From Aquimarina sp. MMG016 (GTDB lineage Bacteria; Bacteroidota; Bacteroidia; Flavobacteriales; Flavobacteriaceae), in contig NZ_JAGJEA010000005.1 of the NCBI RefSeq assembly GCF_018100805.1, forward strand, positions 352,267-416,266: a DNA stretch of 64,000 bases, written 5' to 3'. A program made the position numbers and the translations under genes. A model generated the notes under the pieces. It was given only the letters and a program-made list of their open reading frames with translations, did no database searches and had not been told where the DNA came from. Below are positions 18,940 through 27,719 of this stretch, one piece after another (within the stretch, counting starts at the first letter, position 1; each line of letters opens with the position of its first letter).

Positions 18940-19776
18940 ATGAAAAATATTCTGCTTCCAACCGATTTTTCTGACAATGCCAGAAATGCGATCAACTACG
19001 CCATGGAGTTTTTTAAAAATGAACTCTGTACGTTTTACATACTCAATGTTCAGAAAGCATCAAGCTATACTACTGATGACCTGATGGTTGCTCCTGCAAA
19101 CACGACTATTCATCAGTCTGTAATTAGTGATGCCAAAAAGAAATTGGATATCATTGTAGAAGAGTTAAAAACTGCTTATTCTCAAGAAAATTATACCTTT
19201 CATTCACTTACTGACTATGATGTATTTACAGATGCTATTAGACAAGCAGTACAAGCTAAGGATATTGATCTGATTATTATGGGTACCAATGGAGCAACAG
19301 GTGCAGCAGAAGTTGTTTTTGGTAGTAACACTCTAAATGTAATTCGAAAGGTAGATTGTCCTATTATTGCTATCCCACAAGGATTCATATTCAAACCCCT
19401 TAAAAAAGTATTGTTTACCATAGATAATGGAGATCATTTTATTACTGAAGGTATAGAACCTCTTATGGATGTCCTGGTAAAGTATAAATCTTCATTACGT
19501 ATTCTAAAGATCAAAGAAGATGAAACAGTTACCGTTGCTGAGTTTGATGACAAAAAACATATGAAAGCGTTTTTTAAAGATATAAATCATACCTTTCACT
19601 CTATAATCAATGTCCCAACAGCCTTGGCCATTAATAGTTTTGTGCAAATTATGAATGTAGACATGACTGCTATGTTTATCAAAAGAGAAACATTTTTAGA
19701 ACGATTTTTTAAAGGATCCGAAACCTCCAAAATTAGTTATGGAACCCGAGTACCACTATTGATTATGCATAGTTGA
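18940..19776 (+). CDS. Universal stress protein, tandem two-domain type
   Basis: 278 residues from the ATG at 18940. A GTG two codons upstream is possible, but the paralogs all open with MK-x-IL-x-PTDFS. It has two USP domains: the N-terminal one carries the ATP-binding signature G-2x-G-9x-G-S (GTNG ... FGSNT, near 112-128), and the C-terminal one lacks it. USPs of this class bind ATP and act in survival under energy or oxygen limitation. First gene of an operon with cardiolipin synthase, patatin and a Crp/Fnr regulator, behind an FNR-type box. It is separate from the main USP cluster at 33-40 kb. Confidence 0.9.
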   Translation: MKNILLPTDFSDNARNAINYAMEFFKNELCTFYILNVQKASSYTTDDLMVAPANTTIHQSVISDAKKKLDIIVEELKTAYSQENYTFHSLTDYDVFTDAIRQAVQAKDIDLIIMGTNGATGAAEVVFGSNTLNVIRKVDCPIIAIPQGFIFKPLKKVLFTIDNGDHFITEGIEPLMDVLVKYKSSLRILKIKEDETVTVAEFDDKKHMKAFFKDINHTFHSIINVPTALAINSFVQIMNVDMTAMFIKRETFLERFFKGSETSKISYGTRVPLLIMHS

Positions 19777-19796
19777 TCAAACACCAACAGCATCCT

Positions 19797-21218
19797 ATGA
19801 TATATTATATCGCAATTGCTTTATATATCCTCATCGGAACCTTTATTATCGTTAGGTTACTTCTTAATGGAATGAGACCTACCAAAACCTTAGCCTGGTT
19901 GCTTACCATTTTTACGATTCCTATTGGAGGTATCTTCTTATACCTTATGCTCGGTAGAAATCGAAGAAAGAATAAGCTTTTTAGACTCAAGCGTACACCA
20001 GAAGTAAGTGCTTTTACAAAAAGAGCATTACAAGAATGTTCACCTATTACACAAGAAGAATTTACAGAGCATCATAAAATCATTTCGCTCATTACCCGAA
20101 ATTCTCATTTTGCTCCAAGCACAGGTAATCAGGTGAAACTTCTTAAAAATGGAGTAACCACTTTTAAAGCTATTTTTGAAGCACTGCGCAATGCAGAACA
20201 CTTTATTTATCTGGAATATTACATTTTTGAAGAAGGAGAACTAACTGATGAACTTTTAGAACTTTTTCAGGAAAAGGTGAATCAAGGAGTCTCTATTAAA
20301 ATACTCTATGATGGTATTGGAAGTTTATCACTAAGCAAAATGTATGTTAAAAAACTACGAAATATTGGGGTGGAGATTCATAAATTTTTACCTATTCGAT
20401 TTGGTAAGTTTTTATCCTCTATCAATTATAGAAATCACAGAAAAATTATTGTTGTTGATGGTAAAATTGCTTTTACCGGAGGCATCAATGTTGCTGATAA
20501 ATACCTAAAAGGTGATCCTACACTCGGTATGTGGTATGATACACATCTACAGATTAAAGGCCCTGCTGTAAATAGTCTTAAAGCTATTTTTGTTTTGGAT
20601 TGGTATCTGGTAAGTAATGATAAAACCATACTAAATACTTCTACCTTTGTTGATCATACTAAAAAAGGGGTGTCATCAGTCCAGATTGTACATAGCGGCC
20701 CTGATGATGATTTCTCCTCTACGCAACAAATGTATTTTTCTATAATTAGCGAGGCTAAAAAGTATGTTTATATTACTAATCCATATATCATCCCGGGAGA
20801 ATCCATCCTGGACGCATTAAAAATAGCTGCTATGAGTGGCGTCGATGTGAGGTTACTACTTTCCGAAAAATCCGATAATATTATTGTACGTTGGTGTGTA
20901 CGATCATATTTTGAACGTTTACTACAAGCCGGAGTAAAAATTTGTTTGTTCCCAGAAGGTTTTATGCATAGTAAAACTATTGTAGCAGATAATACTATTT
21001 CTTCTGTAGGTACTACCAATCTGGATATTCGTAGCTTCGAACAAAATTATGAAGTCAATGCAGTAATTTATGACGATGAATTTGCCGTAGCACTAAAAAA
21101 TGATTTTTTAGAAAATTGTTATAAAAGTGTTTCGCTTAACTATAATACCTTTGTACACAGACCATGGATACATAAATTAAAAGAAGGTATTGCTAAAATC
21201 TTTAGCCCGGTTTTATAA
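19797..21218 (+). CDS. cls: Cardiolipin synthase (PLD superfamily)
   Basis: 473 residues from the ATG at 19797; a TTG at 19773 overlapping the USP stop codon is a weaker start. Two N-terminal membrane helices (~1-55, MIYYIAIALYILIGTFI and LAWLLTIFTIPIGGIFLYLM) precede two phospholipase-D domains with HKD motifs: HRKIIVVDGKIAFTGG (near 218) and HSKTIVADNTISSVGTTN (near 396). The enzyme joins phosphatidyl groups to make cardiolipin at the inner membrane. Length and topology are those of bacterial ClsA. It follows the USP gene by 20 bp and precedes the patatin gene by 12 bp, so membrane-lipid remodelling appears tied to the stress operon. Confidence 0.9.
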   Translation: MIYYIAIALYILIGTFIIVRLLLNGMRPTKTLAWLLTIFTIPIGGIFLYLMLGRNRRKNKLFRLKRTPEVSAFTKRALQECSPITQEEFTEHHKIISLITRNSHFAPSTGNQVKLLKNGVTTFKAIFEALRNAEHFIYLEYYIFEEGELTDELLELFQEKVNQGVSIKILYDGIGSLSLSKMYVKKLRNIGVEIHKFLPIRFGKFLSSINYRNHRKIIVVDGKIAFTGGINVADKYLKGDPTLGMWYDTHLQIKGPAVNSLKAIFVLDWYLVSNDKTILNTSTFVDHTKKGVSSVQIVHSGPDDDFSSTQQMYFSIISEAKKYVYITNPYIIPGESILDALKIAAMSGVDVRLLLSEKSDNIIVRWCVRSYFERLLQAGVKICLFPEGFMHSKTIVADNTISSVGTTNLDIRSFEQNYEVNAVIYDDEFAVALKNDFLENCYKSVSLNYNTFVHRPWIHKLKEGIAKIFSPVL

Positions 21219-21230
21219 ATAACAGATTAT

Positions 21231-22010
21231 ATGAAAGATCCAAAAAAGATAGGAGTGGTACTTTCTGGTGGTGGATTTAAAGGTGTAGCCCATATCGGAG
21301 CTATACAGGCACTGGAGGAGACAGGAATTGTTCCACAATATGTTTCTGGAACTAGTGCTGGAGCTCTGGTAGGATCCTTATATGCAGGAGGGTATACACC
21401 CCATGAAATCAAAGATTTCTTTAAAAAAACACCTTTATTTAAGTTTAATCGCTTTACGCGAAAGAAAGCCGGTTTCCTGGATTCTGAAAAATTCTATGAT
21501 GACCTCATTACCTTCTTACCAGAGAACTCTTTTGAAGCATTGCAAAAAAAACTTTTTGTTAATGCTACAAACTTAGTAGAAGGTACAACAAAAGTATTCA
21601 GTACTGGTCCATTAATTAAACCCTTATTAGCTTCAGCTGCATTTCCGGGAGTTTTTACACCGATACTTATTGATGGAGAACTATATGCGGATGGAGGGAT
21701 TTTGGATAATTTTCTGGTTACTCCTCTCCAAAAACACTGCGATCTTATCATTGGAATAGACGTGAGTCCTATTAAAAAACCTAAGGTTACAGATTTTAAA
21801 AATTCGTTTAGCGTAATGCAGAGAGCATATTATCTTAGAGCAATGCCAAATTCTGAAGCTAAATTTAATCTCTGTGATATTATTATCCAACCAAAAAAAC
21901 TAGTGAATCATGGTATTTTTAGTAATAGTGGATTAGATAAAGTATATGATTTAGGGTATCAGGAAGCTAAAAAACAATTAGAAATTTTTCTAAAACAACA
22001 AAAATTATGA
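21231..22010 (+). CDS. Patatin-like phospholipase (RssA/YlbK type)
   Basis: A 259-residue patatin-fold lipid acyl hydrolase with the oxyanion loop GGGFKGVAHIG (near 14), nucleophile elbow GTSAG (Ser near 43) and catalytic DGG (near 151), giving the Ser-Asp dyad. Short patatins of this RssA-like size are cytosolic or peripheral membrane lipases. Its stop codon overlaps the start of the next gene (Crp/Fnr) by 4 bp, indicating translational coupling. Together with cardiolipin synthase it suggests phospholipid turnover under the operon's stress signal. Substrate unknown. Confidence 0.88.
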   Translation: MKDPKKIGVVLSGGGFKGVAHIGAIQALEETGIVPQYVSGTSAGALVGSLYAGGYTPHEIKDFFKKTPLFKFNRFTRKKAGFLDSEKFYDDLITFLPENSFEALQKKLFVNATNLVEGTTKVFSTGPLIKPLLASAAFPGVFTPILIDGELYADGGILDNFLVTPLQKHCDLIIGIDVSPIKKPKVTDFKNSFSVMQRAYYLRAMPNSEAKFNLCDIIIQPKKLVNHGIFSNSGLDKVYDLGYQEAKKQLEIFLKQQKL

Positions 22011-22639
22011 TTCAAGAATTAAGGGATAACTATGGCAAATTTTTTGAAGAAAAACTCCTGGAAGAAATCAACAGTGTAGGGACTTTTAAAGAAGTTTCTG
22101 CTGGCATAGAACTTATAAAACCAGGCAGCTACATTAAATCTATGCCATTAATTATCAATGGAGCAATAAAAATCCTTAGAGAAGATCAAGATGGAGATGA
22201 ACTACTATTGTATTTTTTAGAACGAGGAGACACTTGTGCTATGACGTTATCTTGTTGTCTTGGGCATCAAAAAAGCGAAATCAAAGCTATTGCTGAAACC
22301 GATGCTAAATTGGTAATGATCCCGATAGAAAAAATGGAGGAATGGACTGCAAAATATAAGTCATGGAGAAACTTTGTTTTTGACAGTTATCATCATAGAT
22401 TAATAGAAGCTTTTGAAACTATAGATAGTATTGCATTTATGAATATGGATGATCGATTACTAAAATATCTTAAAGACAAAATCAAAATTAATAAAAACAA
22501 TATCATTAATAATACTCATCAGCAAATCGCTTATGACCTTCATACTTCTCGTGTAGTAATCTCCAGGCTTCTTAAAAAACTAGAAAACGAAGGCAATGTA
22601 AAACTGCATAGAAATTCTATCGAAGTAATACATATTTGA
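22007..22639 (+). CDS. Crp/Fnr-family regulator with Cys-x5-Cys-Cys motif
   Basis: A 210-residue regulator, ATGA-coupled to the patatin gene. cNMP-type domain ~15-120; within it GDTCAMTLSCCLG (Cys near 78, 84 and 85) is a striking Cys group at the tip of the effector-domain beta-roll. The HTH at ~165-195 has recognition helix TSRVVISR, keeping the two Arg but with Val where Crp and FNR have Glu, which predicts a half-site other than TGA. The palindrome GTAAC-N4-GTTAC lies 7 bp beyond its stop and recurs before the downstream sulfur genes, so it is the obvious candidate regulator. The Cys group could sense persulfide, redox state or bind a cofactor (inference). Confidence 0.87.
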   Translation: MIQELRDNYGKFFEEKLLEEINSVGTFKEVSAGIELIKPGSYIKSMPLIINGAIKILREDQDGDELLLYFLERGDTCAMTLSCCLGHQKSEIKAIAETDAKLVMIPIEKMEEWTAKYKSWRNFVFDSYHHRLIEAFETIDSIAFMNMDDRLLKYLKDKIKINKNNIINNTHQQIAYDLHTSRVVISRLLKKLENEGNVKLHRNSIEVIHI

Positions 22640-22645
22640 TCTTCT

Positions 22646-22689
22646 GTAACAATTGTTACTGCAAACCCTATCTCCTAAAATTATTTTTG
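22646..22689 (+). promoter_or_regulatory. GTAAC-N4-GTTAC operator and promoter of tauE
   Basis: GTAACAATTGTTAC (22646-22659) is a perfect palindrome. TATTTTTG (22682-22689) is a perfect TAnnTTTG. Centres are 33 bp apart, as for the FNR-type boxes, placing the operator near -40 (class II activator position). Confidence 0.75.
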
Positions 22690-22705
22690 TTCAAAACAAT
22701 AATTG

Positions 22706-23503
22706 ATGGAGATCACAGAAATTTTAGGATACTCAGGAGCACTGATTATAGGAATTGTATTAGGTTTAATTGGTGGAGGGGGATCTATTCTTACCGTTCC
22801 TTTATTTGTATATCTTATGCATATTAATCCAGTGACAGCCACGGCTTATTCACTTTTTGTTGTTGGGATATCAGCACTGGTAGGCGCAATTAATAATTTT
22901 AGAAAAGGGCTTGTAAGTTTGCGTACAGCCATTGTTTTTGCTATTCCTGCTTTTATAGCGGTGTATTCTACCAGAAAATACCTTGTTCCTGCAATTCCGG
23001 ATCAACTCTTCAATATAGATGAATTTATGATTACCAAGGATATTGGGATTATGATATTCTTTGCCATTATTATGTTACTAGCATCTCTATCTATGATCAA
23101 GAATAATAAAAAGAATGTTAATCCTAAGGCAAAAGTAGCATATAACTATCCTCTTATTCTTGTTGAAGGTGCCGCAGTAGGAGTATTAACAGGACTTGTA
23201 GGTGCTGGTGGTGGATTTTTGATTATTCCAGCATTAGTATTATTAGCAAAGCTTCCTATGAAAAAAGCGGTAGCCACTTCTTTACTAATCATTGCTATAA
23301 AATCTTTAATAGGTTTTATCGGGGATGTAGAAAATATGGAAATACACTGGAACTTTTTACTCATGTTTACAGCAATCTCTGTTATAGGAATTTTTATCGG
23401 AATGTATATGTCAAATTTTATTGAAGGTAAAAAACTGGAAAAAGGTTTTGGATGGTTCGTTTTGCTTATGGGTATTTATATACTTATCAAAGAACTTACC
23501 TAA
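22706..23503 (+). CDS. TauE/SafE-family sulfite/organosulfur exporter
   Basis: 265 residues from the ATG at 22706 (a TTG three bases earlier is in frame). About seven to eight membrane segments. The two halves show the family's Gly-rich repeats: GLIGGGGSILTVPLF (~20) and GLVGAGGGFLIIPALV (~160). TauE/SafE proteins export sulfite or sulfur anions; in Staphylococcus the cst sulfide-detoxification operon includes tauE next to cstB. Here the next gene is CstB-like and both have the same operator, which supports export of sulfite or thiosulfate made during persulfide oxidation. Confidence 0.88.
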   Translation: MEITEILGYSGALIIGIVLGLIGGGGSILTVPLFVYLMHINPVTATAYSLFVVGISALVGAINNFRKGLVSLRTAIVFAIPAFIAVYSTRKYLVPAIPDQLFNIDEFMITKDIGIMIFFAIIMLLASLSMIKNNKKNVNPKAKVAYNYPLILVEGAAVGVLTGLVGAGGGFLIIPALVLLAKLPMKKAVATSLLIIAIKSLIGFIGDVENMEIHWNFLLMFTAISVIGIFIGMYMSNFIEGKKLEKGFGWFVLLMGIYILIKELT

Positions 23504-23513
23504 ACAAAGCTTT

Positions 23514-23557
23514 GTAACAATTGTTACTGAATTGAAGTAATAATTGCTGTATTTTTG
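23514..23557 (+). promoter_or_regulatory. GTAAC-N4-GTTAC operator and promoter of the CstB-like gene
   Basis: GTAACAATTGTTAC (23514-23527), the same 14 bp as at 22646, and TATTTTTG (23550-23557). Centres are again 33 bp apart. Confidence 0.75.
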
Positions 23558-23615
23558 AAAAATAAATAATAAACAAACTATACTTCATACTATAATTGAA
23601 GAATATATAAAATAA

Positions 23616-25034
23616 ATGATGATGCAAATAGAACAAATATATACAGGATGCTTAGCTCAAGGAGCTTATTATATAGAAAGTAATGGAGAAGTTGCAATTA
23701 TAGATCCATTACGTGAAGTAAAGCCATATATAGAAAGAGCAGAGAATAATAATGCTAATATCAAATACATTTTTGAAACACATTTTCATGCGGATTTCGT
23801 AAGTGGTCATATCACGCTTGCCAAAGAAACTGGAGCTGATATTATTTATGGCCCTATGGCAAATCCTTCTTTTGAAGCTATTATAGCAGAAGATGGACAA
23901 GAATTTAAACTTGGTGATATCACAATTATCGTATTACACACTCCTGGACATACTATGGAAAGTACAACCTATCTACTTAGGGATGCAAGTGGTAAAGATC
24001 ATGCTATCTTTAGTGGGGATACATTGTTCTTAGGAGATGTTGGGCGTCCTGACCTAGCTCAAAAAGCTGCTCATATGACTCAGGAAGAATTAGCAGAAAC
24101 TTTATACGATAGCTTACGCAACAAAATTATGCCTCTGGCTGATGATGTGATTGTATACCCTGCCCACGGAGCTGGTTCTGCCTGTGGTAAAAATATGATG
24201 AAAGAGACTGTAGATACTTTGGGTAATCAAAAGAAAATGAATTATGCACTACGTGCTGATATGACCAAAGAAGAGTTCGTAAAAGAAGTTACAGAAGGGT
24301 TATTACCTCCTCCTTTATATTTTCCGTTAAACGTAAAAATGAATAAAGAAGGGTACGAGGATATTGATAAAATACTTAATCGAGGTGTAAATCCTTTATC
24401 CCCAAAAGATTTTGAAGCTTTGGTTAACGAAACGGGAGCAGTGGTTCTGGATGTAAGACACCAACGTGAATTTGTAAAAGGACATATTCCAAGATCTACA
24501 TTTATTGGGATTGGTGGAGATTTTGCACCTTGGGTTGGAGCATTAATAGCCGATGTACAACAACCTATATTATTAGTTGCTCCAGAAGAAAAAGTAGAAG
24601 AAGTGATTACAAGATTATCTCGTGTAGGTTTTGACAATACGCTTGGATACCTAGAGGGTGGATTTGATGCTTGGAAAAAAGCTGGTAAAGACTATGACAC
24701 TATCACATCAATTACTGCTTCAGAATTTAAAACAGTGTTAAACAAAGAAGAGGTTCCGGTTTTTGATGTACGTAAAGAAAGTGAGTTTGTAGCAGAACAT
24801 GTTGACAACGCCATTAATACTCCATTAAGTTTTATTAATGATTATCTTTCAGACTTTCCGGACAATAAGACATTCTATGTGCATTGTGCCGGAGGATATC
24901 GCTCTGTAATTGCTGCATCAATTCTAAAAAGCAGAGGTATTCATAACCTTATTGATGTTGCAGGTGGTTTTAAAGATATTAAAGAAGTAGGGATTGAAAC
25001 TACTGATTATGTTTGTCCTTCTACCTTAAAGTAA
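23616..25034 (+). CDS. CstB-like persulfide dioxygenase-rhodanese fusion
   Basis: A 472-residue three-domain enzyme. Residues ~1-230 are a metallo-beta-lactamase domain of the persulfide dioxygenase (ETHE1) type with THFHADFVSGH, HTPGHTMES and FSGDTLFLGDVGRPD metal-site motifs. A middle rhodanese-like domain (~260-360) lacks the catalytic Cys (ILLVAPEEKVEE). The C-terminal rhodanese (~370-465) keeps it (YVHCAGGYRS). This PDO/pseudo-rhodanese/rhodanese order is that of staphylococcal CstB, which oxidises low-molecular-weight persulfides to sulfite and thiosulfate. Sulfane-sulfur detoxification in the cytosol is therefore the likely role. It is flanked by TauE/SafE and YeeE/YedE transporters. 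Confidence 0.92.
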   Translation: MMMQIEQIYTGCLAQGAYYIESNGEVAIIDPLREVKPYIERAENNNANIKYIFETHFHADFVSGHITLAKETGADIIYGPMANPSFEAIIAEDGQEFKLGDITIIVLHTPGHTMESTTYLLRDASGKDHAIFSGDTLFLGDVGRPDLAQKAAHMTQEELAETLYDSLRNKIMPLADDVIVYPAHGAGSACGKNMMKETVDTLGNQKKMNYALRADMTKEEFVKEVTEGLLPPPLYFPLNVKMNKEGYEDIDKILNRGVNPLSPKDFEALVNETGAVVLDVRHQREFVKGHIPRSTFIGIGGDFAPWVGALIADVQQPILLVAPEEKVEEVITRLSRVGFDNTLGYLEGGFDAWKKAGKDYDTITSITASEFKTVLNKEEVPVFDVRKESEFVAEHVDNAINTPLSFINDYLSDFPDNKTFYVHCAGGYRSVIAASILKSRGIHNLIDVAGGFKDIKEVGIETTDYVCPSTLK

Positions 25035-25051
25035 AACTACCGATACAACGA

Positions 25052-25672
25052 ATGACAAGTTTTGAAAAGAAAAAACATTGAGAAAACATCTATAAAACCA
25101 ATGAGTTCAAAGATGTAAGCTGGTATCAGGATTCTCCAAAGACATCTTTGGATTTTATTGAGTATTTTAAAGTCCCTAAAGCAGCAAAAATAATTGATGT
25201 TGGGGGTGGAGATAGCTTTTTAGTAGATCACTTACTTGCTTTAGGATATGAGGATATAACCGTGCTTGACATTTCTGAGGTGGCTATAGATAAAGCGAAA
25301 GAAAGATTAGGAAATCTTGCGAAAAAGGTTAAATGGATAATTGCAGATATAGCTAATTTTAAGTCATCCCAGAAATATGATGTTTGGCATGACCGAGCAG
25401 CATTTCACTTCCTGACTGAAAAGAAGGAAATTCAGAATTACATTGATGCTACGAAACAAGGCATAACAATAGAAGGAATTCTCATTATCGGCACCTTTTC
25501 AGAAGATGGCCCAAAAAAATGTAGCAGAATTGATATTACAAACTATTCCCAGGATTCCTTAAATAATCTAATGAAAGATTCTTTTAAAAACGTAAAGTCT
25601 ATATATGTAGACCACAAAACACCTTTTAACACCGTTCAAAATTTTGTTTTCAGCGGATTTAAAAAGATATAA
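25052..25672 (+). pseudogene. Class I SAM methyltransferase with in-frame TGA at codon 10
   Basis: From the ATG at 25052 the frame reads MTSFEKKKH, TGA (25079-25081), then ENIYKTNEFKDVSWYQ and a full methyltransferase core. In this family the position is usually Trp (HWENIY...VSWYQ), so a TGG-to-TGA change is the simplest reading. Downstream, the SAM-binding motif IIDVGGGDSFLVDHLL, LDISEVAIDKAKERL and the DRAAFHFL segment are intact. The remaining open frame could start at TTG 25148, which would lose the conserved N-terminus. Most likely a recent nonsense allele or a sequencing error; readthrough is a remote alternative. It sits between the CstB-like and YeeE genes and may have handled thiol or sulfur methylation (inference). 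Confidence 0.75.
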
Positions 25673-25676
25673 GTAT

Positions 25677-25720
25677 GTAACATAGGTTACTGAACTACTT
25701 TTTAAAGTTTAGTTTCTTTA
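25677..25720 (+). promoter_or_regulatory. GTAAC-N4-GTTAC operator upstream of the YeeE/YedE pair
   Basis: GTAACATAGGTTAC (25677-25690) has the same half-sites as the operators at 22646 and 23514 with a different centre. At 33 bp centre-to-centre lies TTTCTTTA (25713-25720), only 6 of 8 to TAnnTTTG, so the promoter is weaker or relies more on the activator. Confidence 0.6.
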
Positions 25721-25738
25721 CCCCAAAATAAAATAAAA

Positions 25739-26296
25739 ATGAATTGGATATATGAACCTTGGCCCTGGTATCTTTCAGGACCATTAATAGCATTGGTAAT
25801 GTTTGTATTACTAATGATTGGGAAAAGATTCGGAATGTCTTCTAATCTAAGAACGATGTGTACTATTTGTGGTGCCGGAAAAGCTTCAGATTTTTTTAAG
25901 TTTAACTGGAAAGCACAACGATGGAACCTGATTGTAGTACTTGGCGTAATCATTGGAGGATTTATTGCTACTAATTTTTTATCTACAGATACTTCTGTGG
26001 ATATCAATCCTAAAATTATAGCTGATCTTCAATCCATAGGTTTTAAAAGTGCAGGTGATGCATATATGCCAGATCTATTATTTTCTAATGACGTTTTTAA
26101 CGATCCAAAAGGATTACTATTATTGGTTCTTGGAGGTATTTTAGTAGGTTTTGGAGCTCGATATGCCGGTGGATGTACCTCAGGACACGCCATCTCAGGA
26201 CTTAGTGATTTGCAAATTCCTTCACTTATTGCTGTAATTAGTTTTTTTATAGGCGGTTTAGTAATGATACATTTTATTTTCCCTTTAATTTTTTAA
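25739..26296 (+). CDS. YeeE/YedE-family sulfur transporter, N-terminal half protein
   Basis: A 185-residue membrane protein with about four to five helices and the family signature GGCTSGHAISGLSDL (near 148), whose Cys carries sulfane sulfur in YeeE-type thiosulfate transporters. A second Cys pair (CTICGAG) lies near residue 43. In Bacteroidota the transporter is commonly split in two adjacent genes, as here (next start 4 bp downstream). Likely imports or exports thiosulfate or sulfane sulfur at the inner membrane. Confidence 0.88.
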   Translation: MNWIYEPWPWYLSGPLIALVMFVLLMIGKRFGMSSNLRTMCTICGAGKASDFFKFNWKAQRWNLIVVLGVIIGGFIATNFLSTDTSVDINPKIIADLQSIGFKSAGDAYMPDLLFSNDVFNDPKGLLLLVLGGILVGFGARYAGGCTSGHAISGLSDLQIPSLIAVISFFIGGLVMIHFIFPLIF

Positions 26297-26300
26297 ACAT

Positions 26301-26714
26301 ATGCGTTCTATTATATATTTAGTGATTGGTGTTTTCTTCGGAATTGTTTTATTCAAATCTGAAGCTGCTTCTTGGTTTAGAATCTATGAAATGTTTCAGT
26401 TTGGATCTTTTCATATGTATGGGATTATAGGTTCTGCTGTAGGGCTTGGAATTATTATCATTCAATTCATCAAAAGAAAGAATATAAAGTCTTTTTACAA
26501 TGAAGAAATCCATATTCCACCAAAAGAAAGAAGTTTTAGCAGGTATATGTTTGGTGGAATTATTTTTGGATTAGGATGGGCACTTGCAGGTGCTTGCCCA
26601 GGACCTATGTTTGTACTTTTGGGAGCAGGTTATCTACCTATTTTTATAGTAATCATTTCAGCAATATTAGGCACCTTTCTGTATGGAGTTATAAAAGATA
26701 AATTACCCCACTAA
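26301..26714 (+). CDS. YeeE/YedE-family sulfur transporter, C-terminal half protein (DUF6691)
   Basis: A 137-residue membrane protein, four predicted helices, with the second-half signature GWALAGACPGPMFVLLGAG (near 92). It pairs with the preceding protein to make one YeeE/YedE transporter. Its 3' end overlaps by 12 bp with the convergent D-lactate dehydrogenase gene, so the sulfur operon ends here. Confidence 0.87.
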   Translation: MRSIIYLVIGVFFGIVLFKSEAASWFRIYEMFQFGSFHMYGIIGSAVGLGIIIIQFIKRKNIKSFYNEEIHIPPKERSFSRYMFGGIIFGLGWALAGACPGPMFVLLGAGYLPIFIVIISAILGTFLYGVIKDKLPH

Positions 26715-27719
26715 TTCTAAAGTTAACTCATTTTTAGAAGGTACTTTTTTCTGCCAACAATTGATATTATAAAAAGTAGTGTCTGCTATATTAGTAAGTG
26801 CTTCTTTTGTGGCAAATGCCTGATGCGGAGTAAGTAATACATTGGGTAATTCAATTAATTTTTGTAGCTGCAGGTCTTTGGGTTTATTTGTTGATCGATC
26901 ATAGAAAAAGACCTCACTTTCGTTGTCATAAACATCTGTACCATAAGCAGCAATCCTTTTTAGTTCCAGAGCTTGTATGATATCTTTAGTATTTACTATC
27001 CCTCCTCTGGCAATATTGATAATGATCACATCCTTTTTTACATATTGAAGAAGGTCAGCATCTATTAAATGGTGTGTTTCACTATTAAGAGGGGTACTTA
27101 AGAAGATAATATCAGATTGTTGACATAAATTTTCCAGATCGGTATATTTTGTATCATACTCCTCTATTAACTTTTTATCTTCATAAATATCATTAGCAAT
27201 AATTCTACAGTTAAATCCGTGCAGGATCCTGGCAATTACTTTACCAATTCTACCTGTACCAATAATTCCAACTGTTTTTTTATTAATATCGAACCCAACA
27301 AGATTACTTAGTGAAAAATTATAACTGCTTACCTGTTGATTTGCGAGTATTAATTTACGGTTCAGAGCCAGTAATAAGGCTACTGCATGTTCTGCAATAG
27401 CTTCAGGAGAGTATCCAGCTGCATTAGCTACCTGGATTCCTATTTTTTTTGCAGTTTTAAGGTTTACATTATCATATCCTGTAGAACGTAAAGCAATGTA
27501 TTTTATCCCGAAGTCTTTTAGTTTTTCTAGAACTACAGAAGATGCATCATCAGCCGAAAAAATAGAGATAGCATCAAAACCTATAGCCAATCGAGCAGTT
27601 TCTGCGGTAAGTCTCTCTGGGATATACTTAAGCTGATGAATATCATTATTAGCCTTTTCCAGAAAAGGAATCTCAAAATCCTTAGCGCTATATATCAAGA
27701 TCTTCATTCGCTTCTTCAT
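26703..27719 (-). CDS. D-lactate dehydrogenase-type 2-hydroxyacid dehydrogenase
   Basis: 338 residues (Met5, 27707, is the more usual start: MKILIYSAKDF). NAD-binding Rossmann motif GTGRIGKVIARIL near 152; catalytic Arg in NIARGGIVN near 235, the Glu after it, and His in LTPHQAFA near 297. The overall pattern, including STGYDNVNLKTAKKIGIQV, is that of LdhA-type D-lactate dehydrogenases reducing pyruvate to D-lactate and regenerating NAD+. It overlaps the upstream lipoprotein gene by 32 bp and is last in an operon running from ~29.3 kb. A fermentative enzyme fits the low-oxygen theme of this region. Confidence 0.88.
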   Translation of the reverse strand: MKKRMKILIYSAKDFEIPFLEKANNDIHQLKYIPERLTAETARLAIGFDAISIFSADDASSVVLEKLKDFGIKYIALRSTGYDNVNLKTAKKIGIQVANAAGYSPEAIAEHAVALLLALNRKLILANQQVSSYNFSLSNLVGFDINKKTVGIIGTGRIGKVIARILHGFNCRIIANDIYEDKKLIEEYDTKYTDLENLCQQSDIIFLSTPLNSETHHLIDADLLQYVKKDVIIINIARGGIVNTKDIIQALELKRIAAYGTDVYDNESEVFFYDRSTNKPKDLQLQKLIELPNVLLTPHQAFATKEALTNIADTTFYNINCWQKKVPSKNELTLELVG

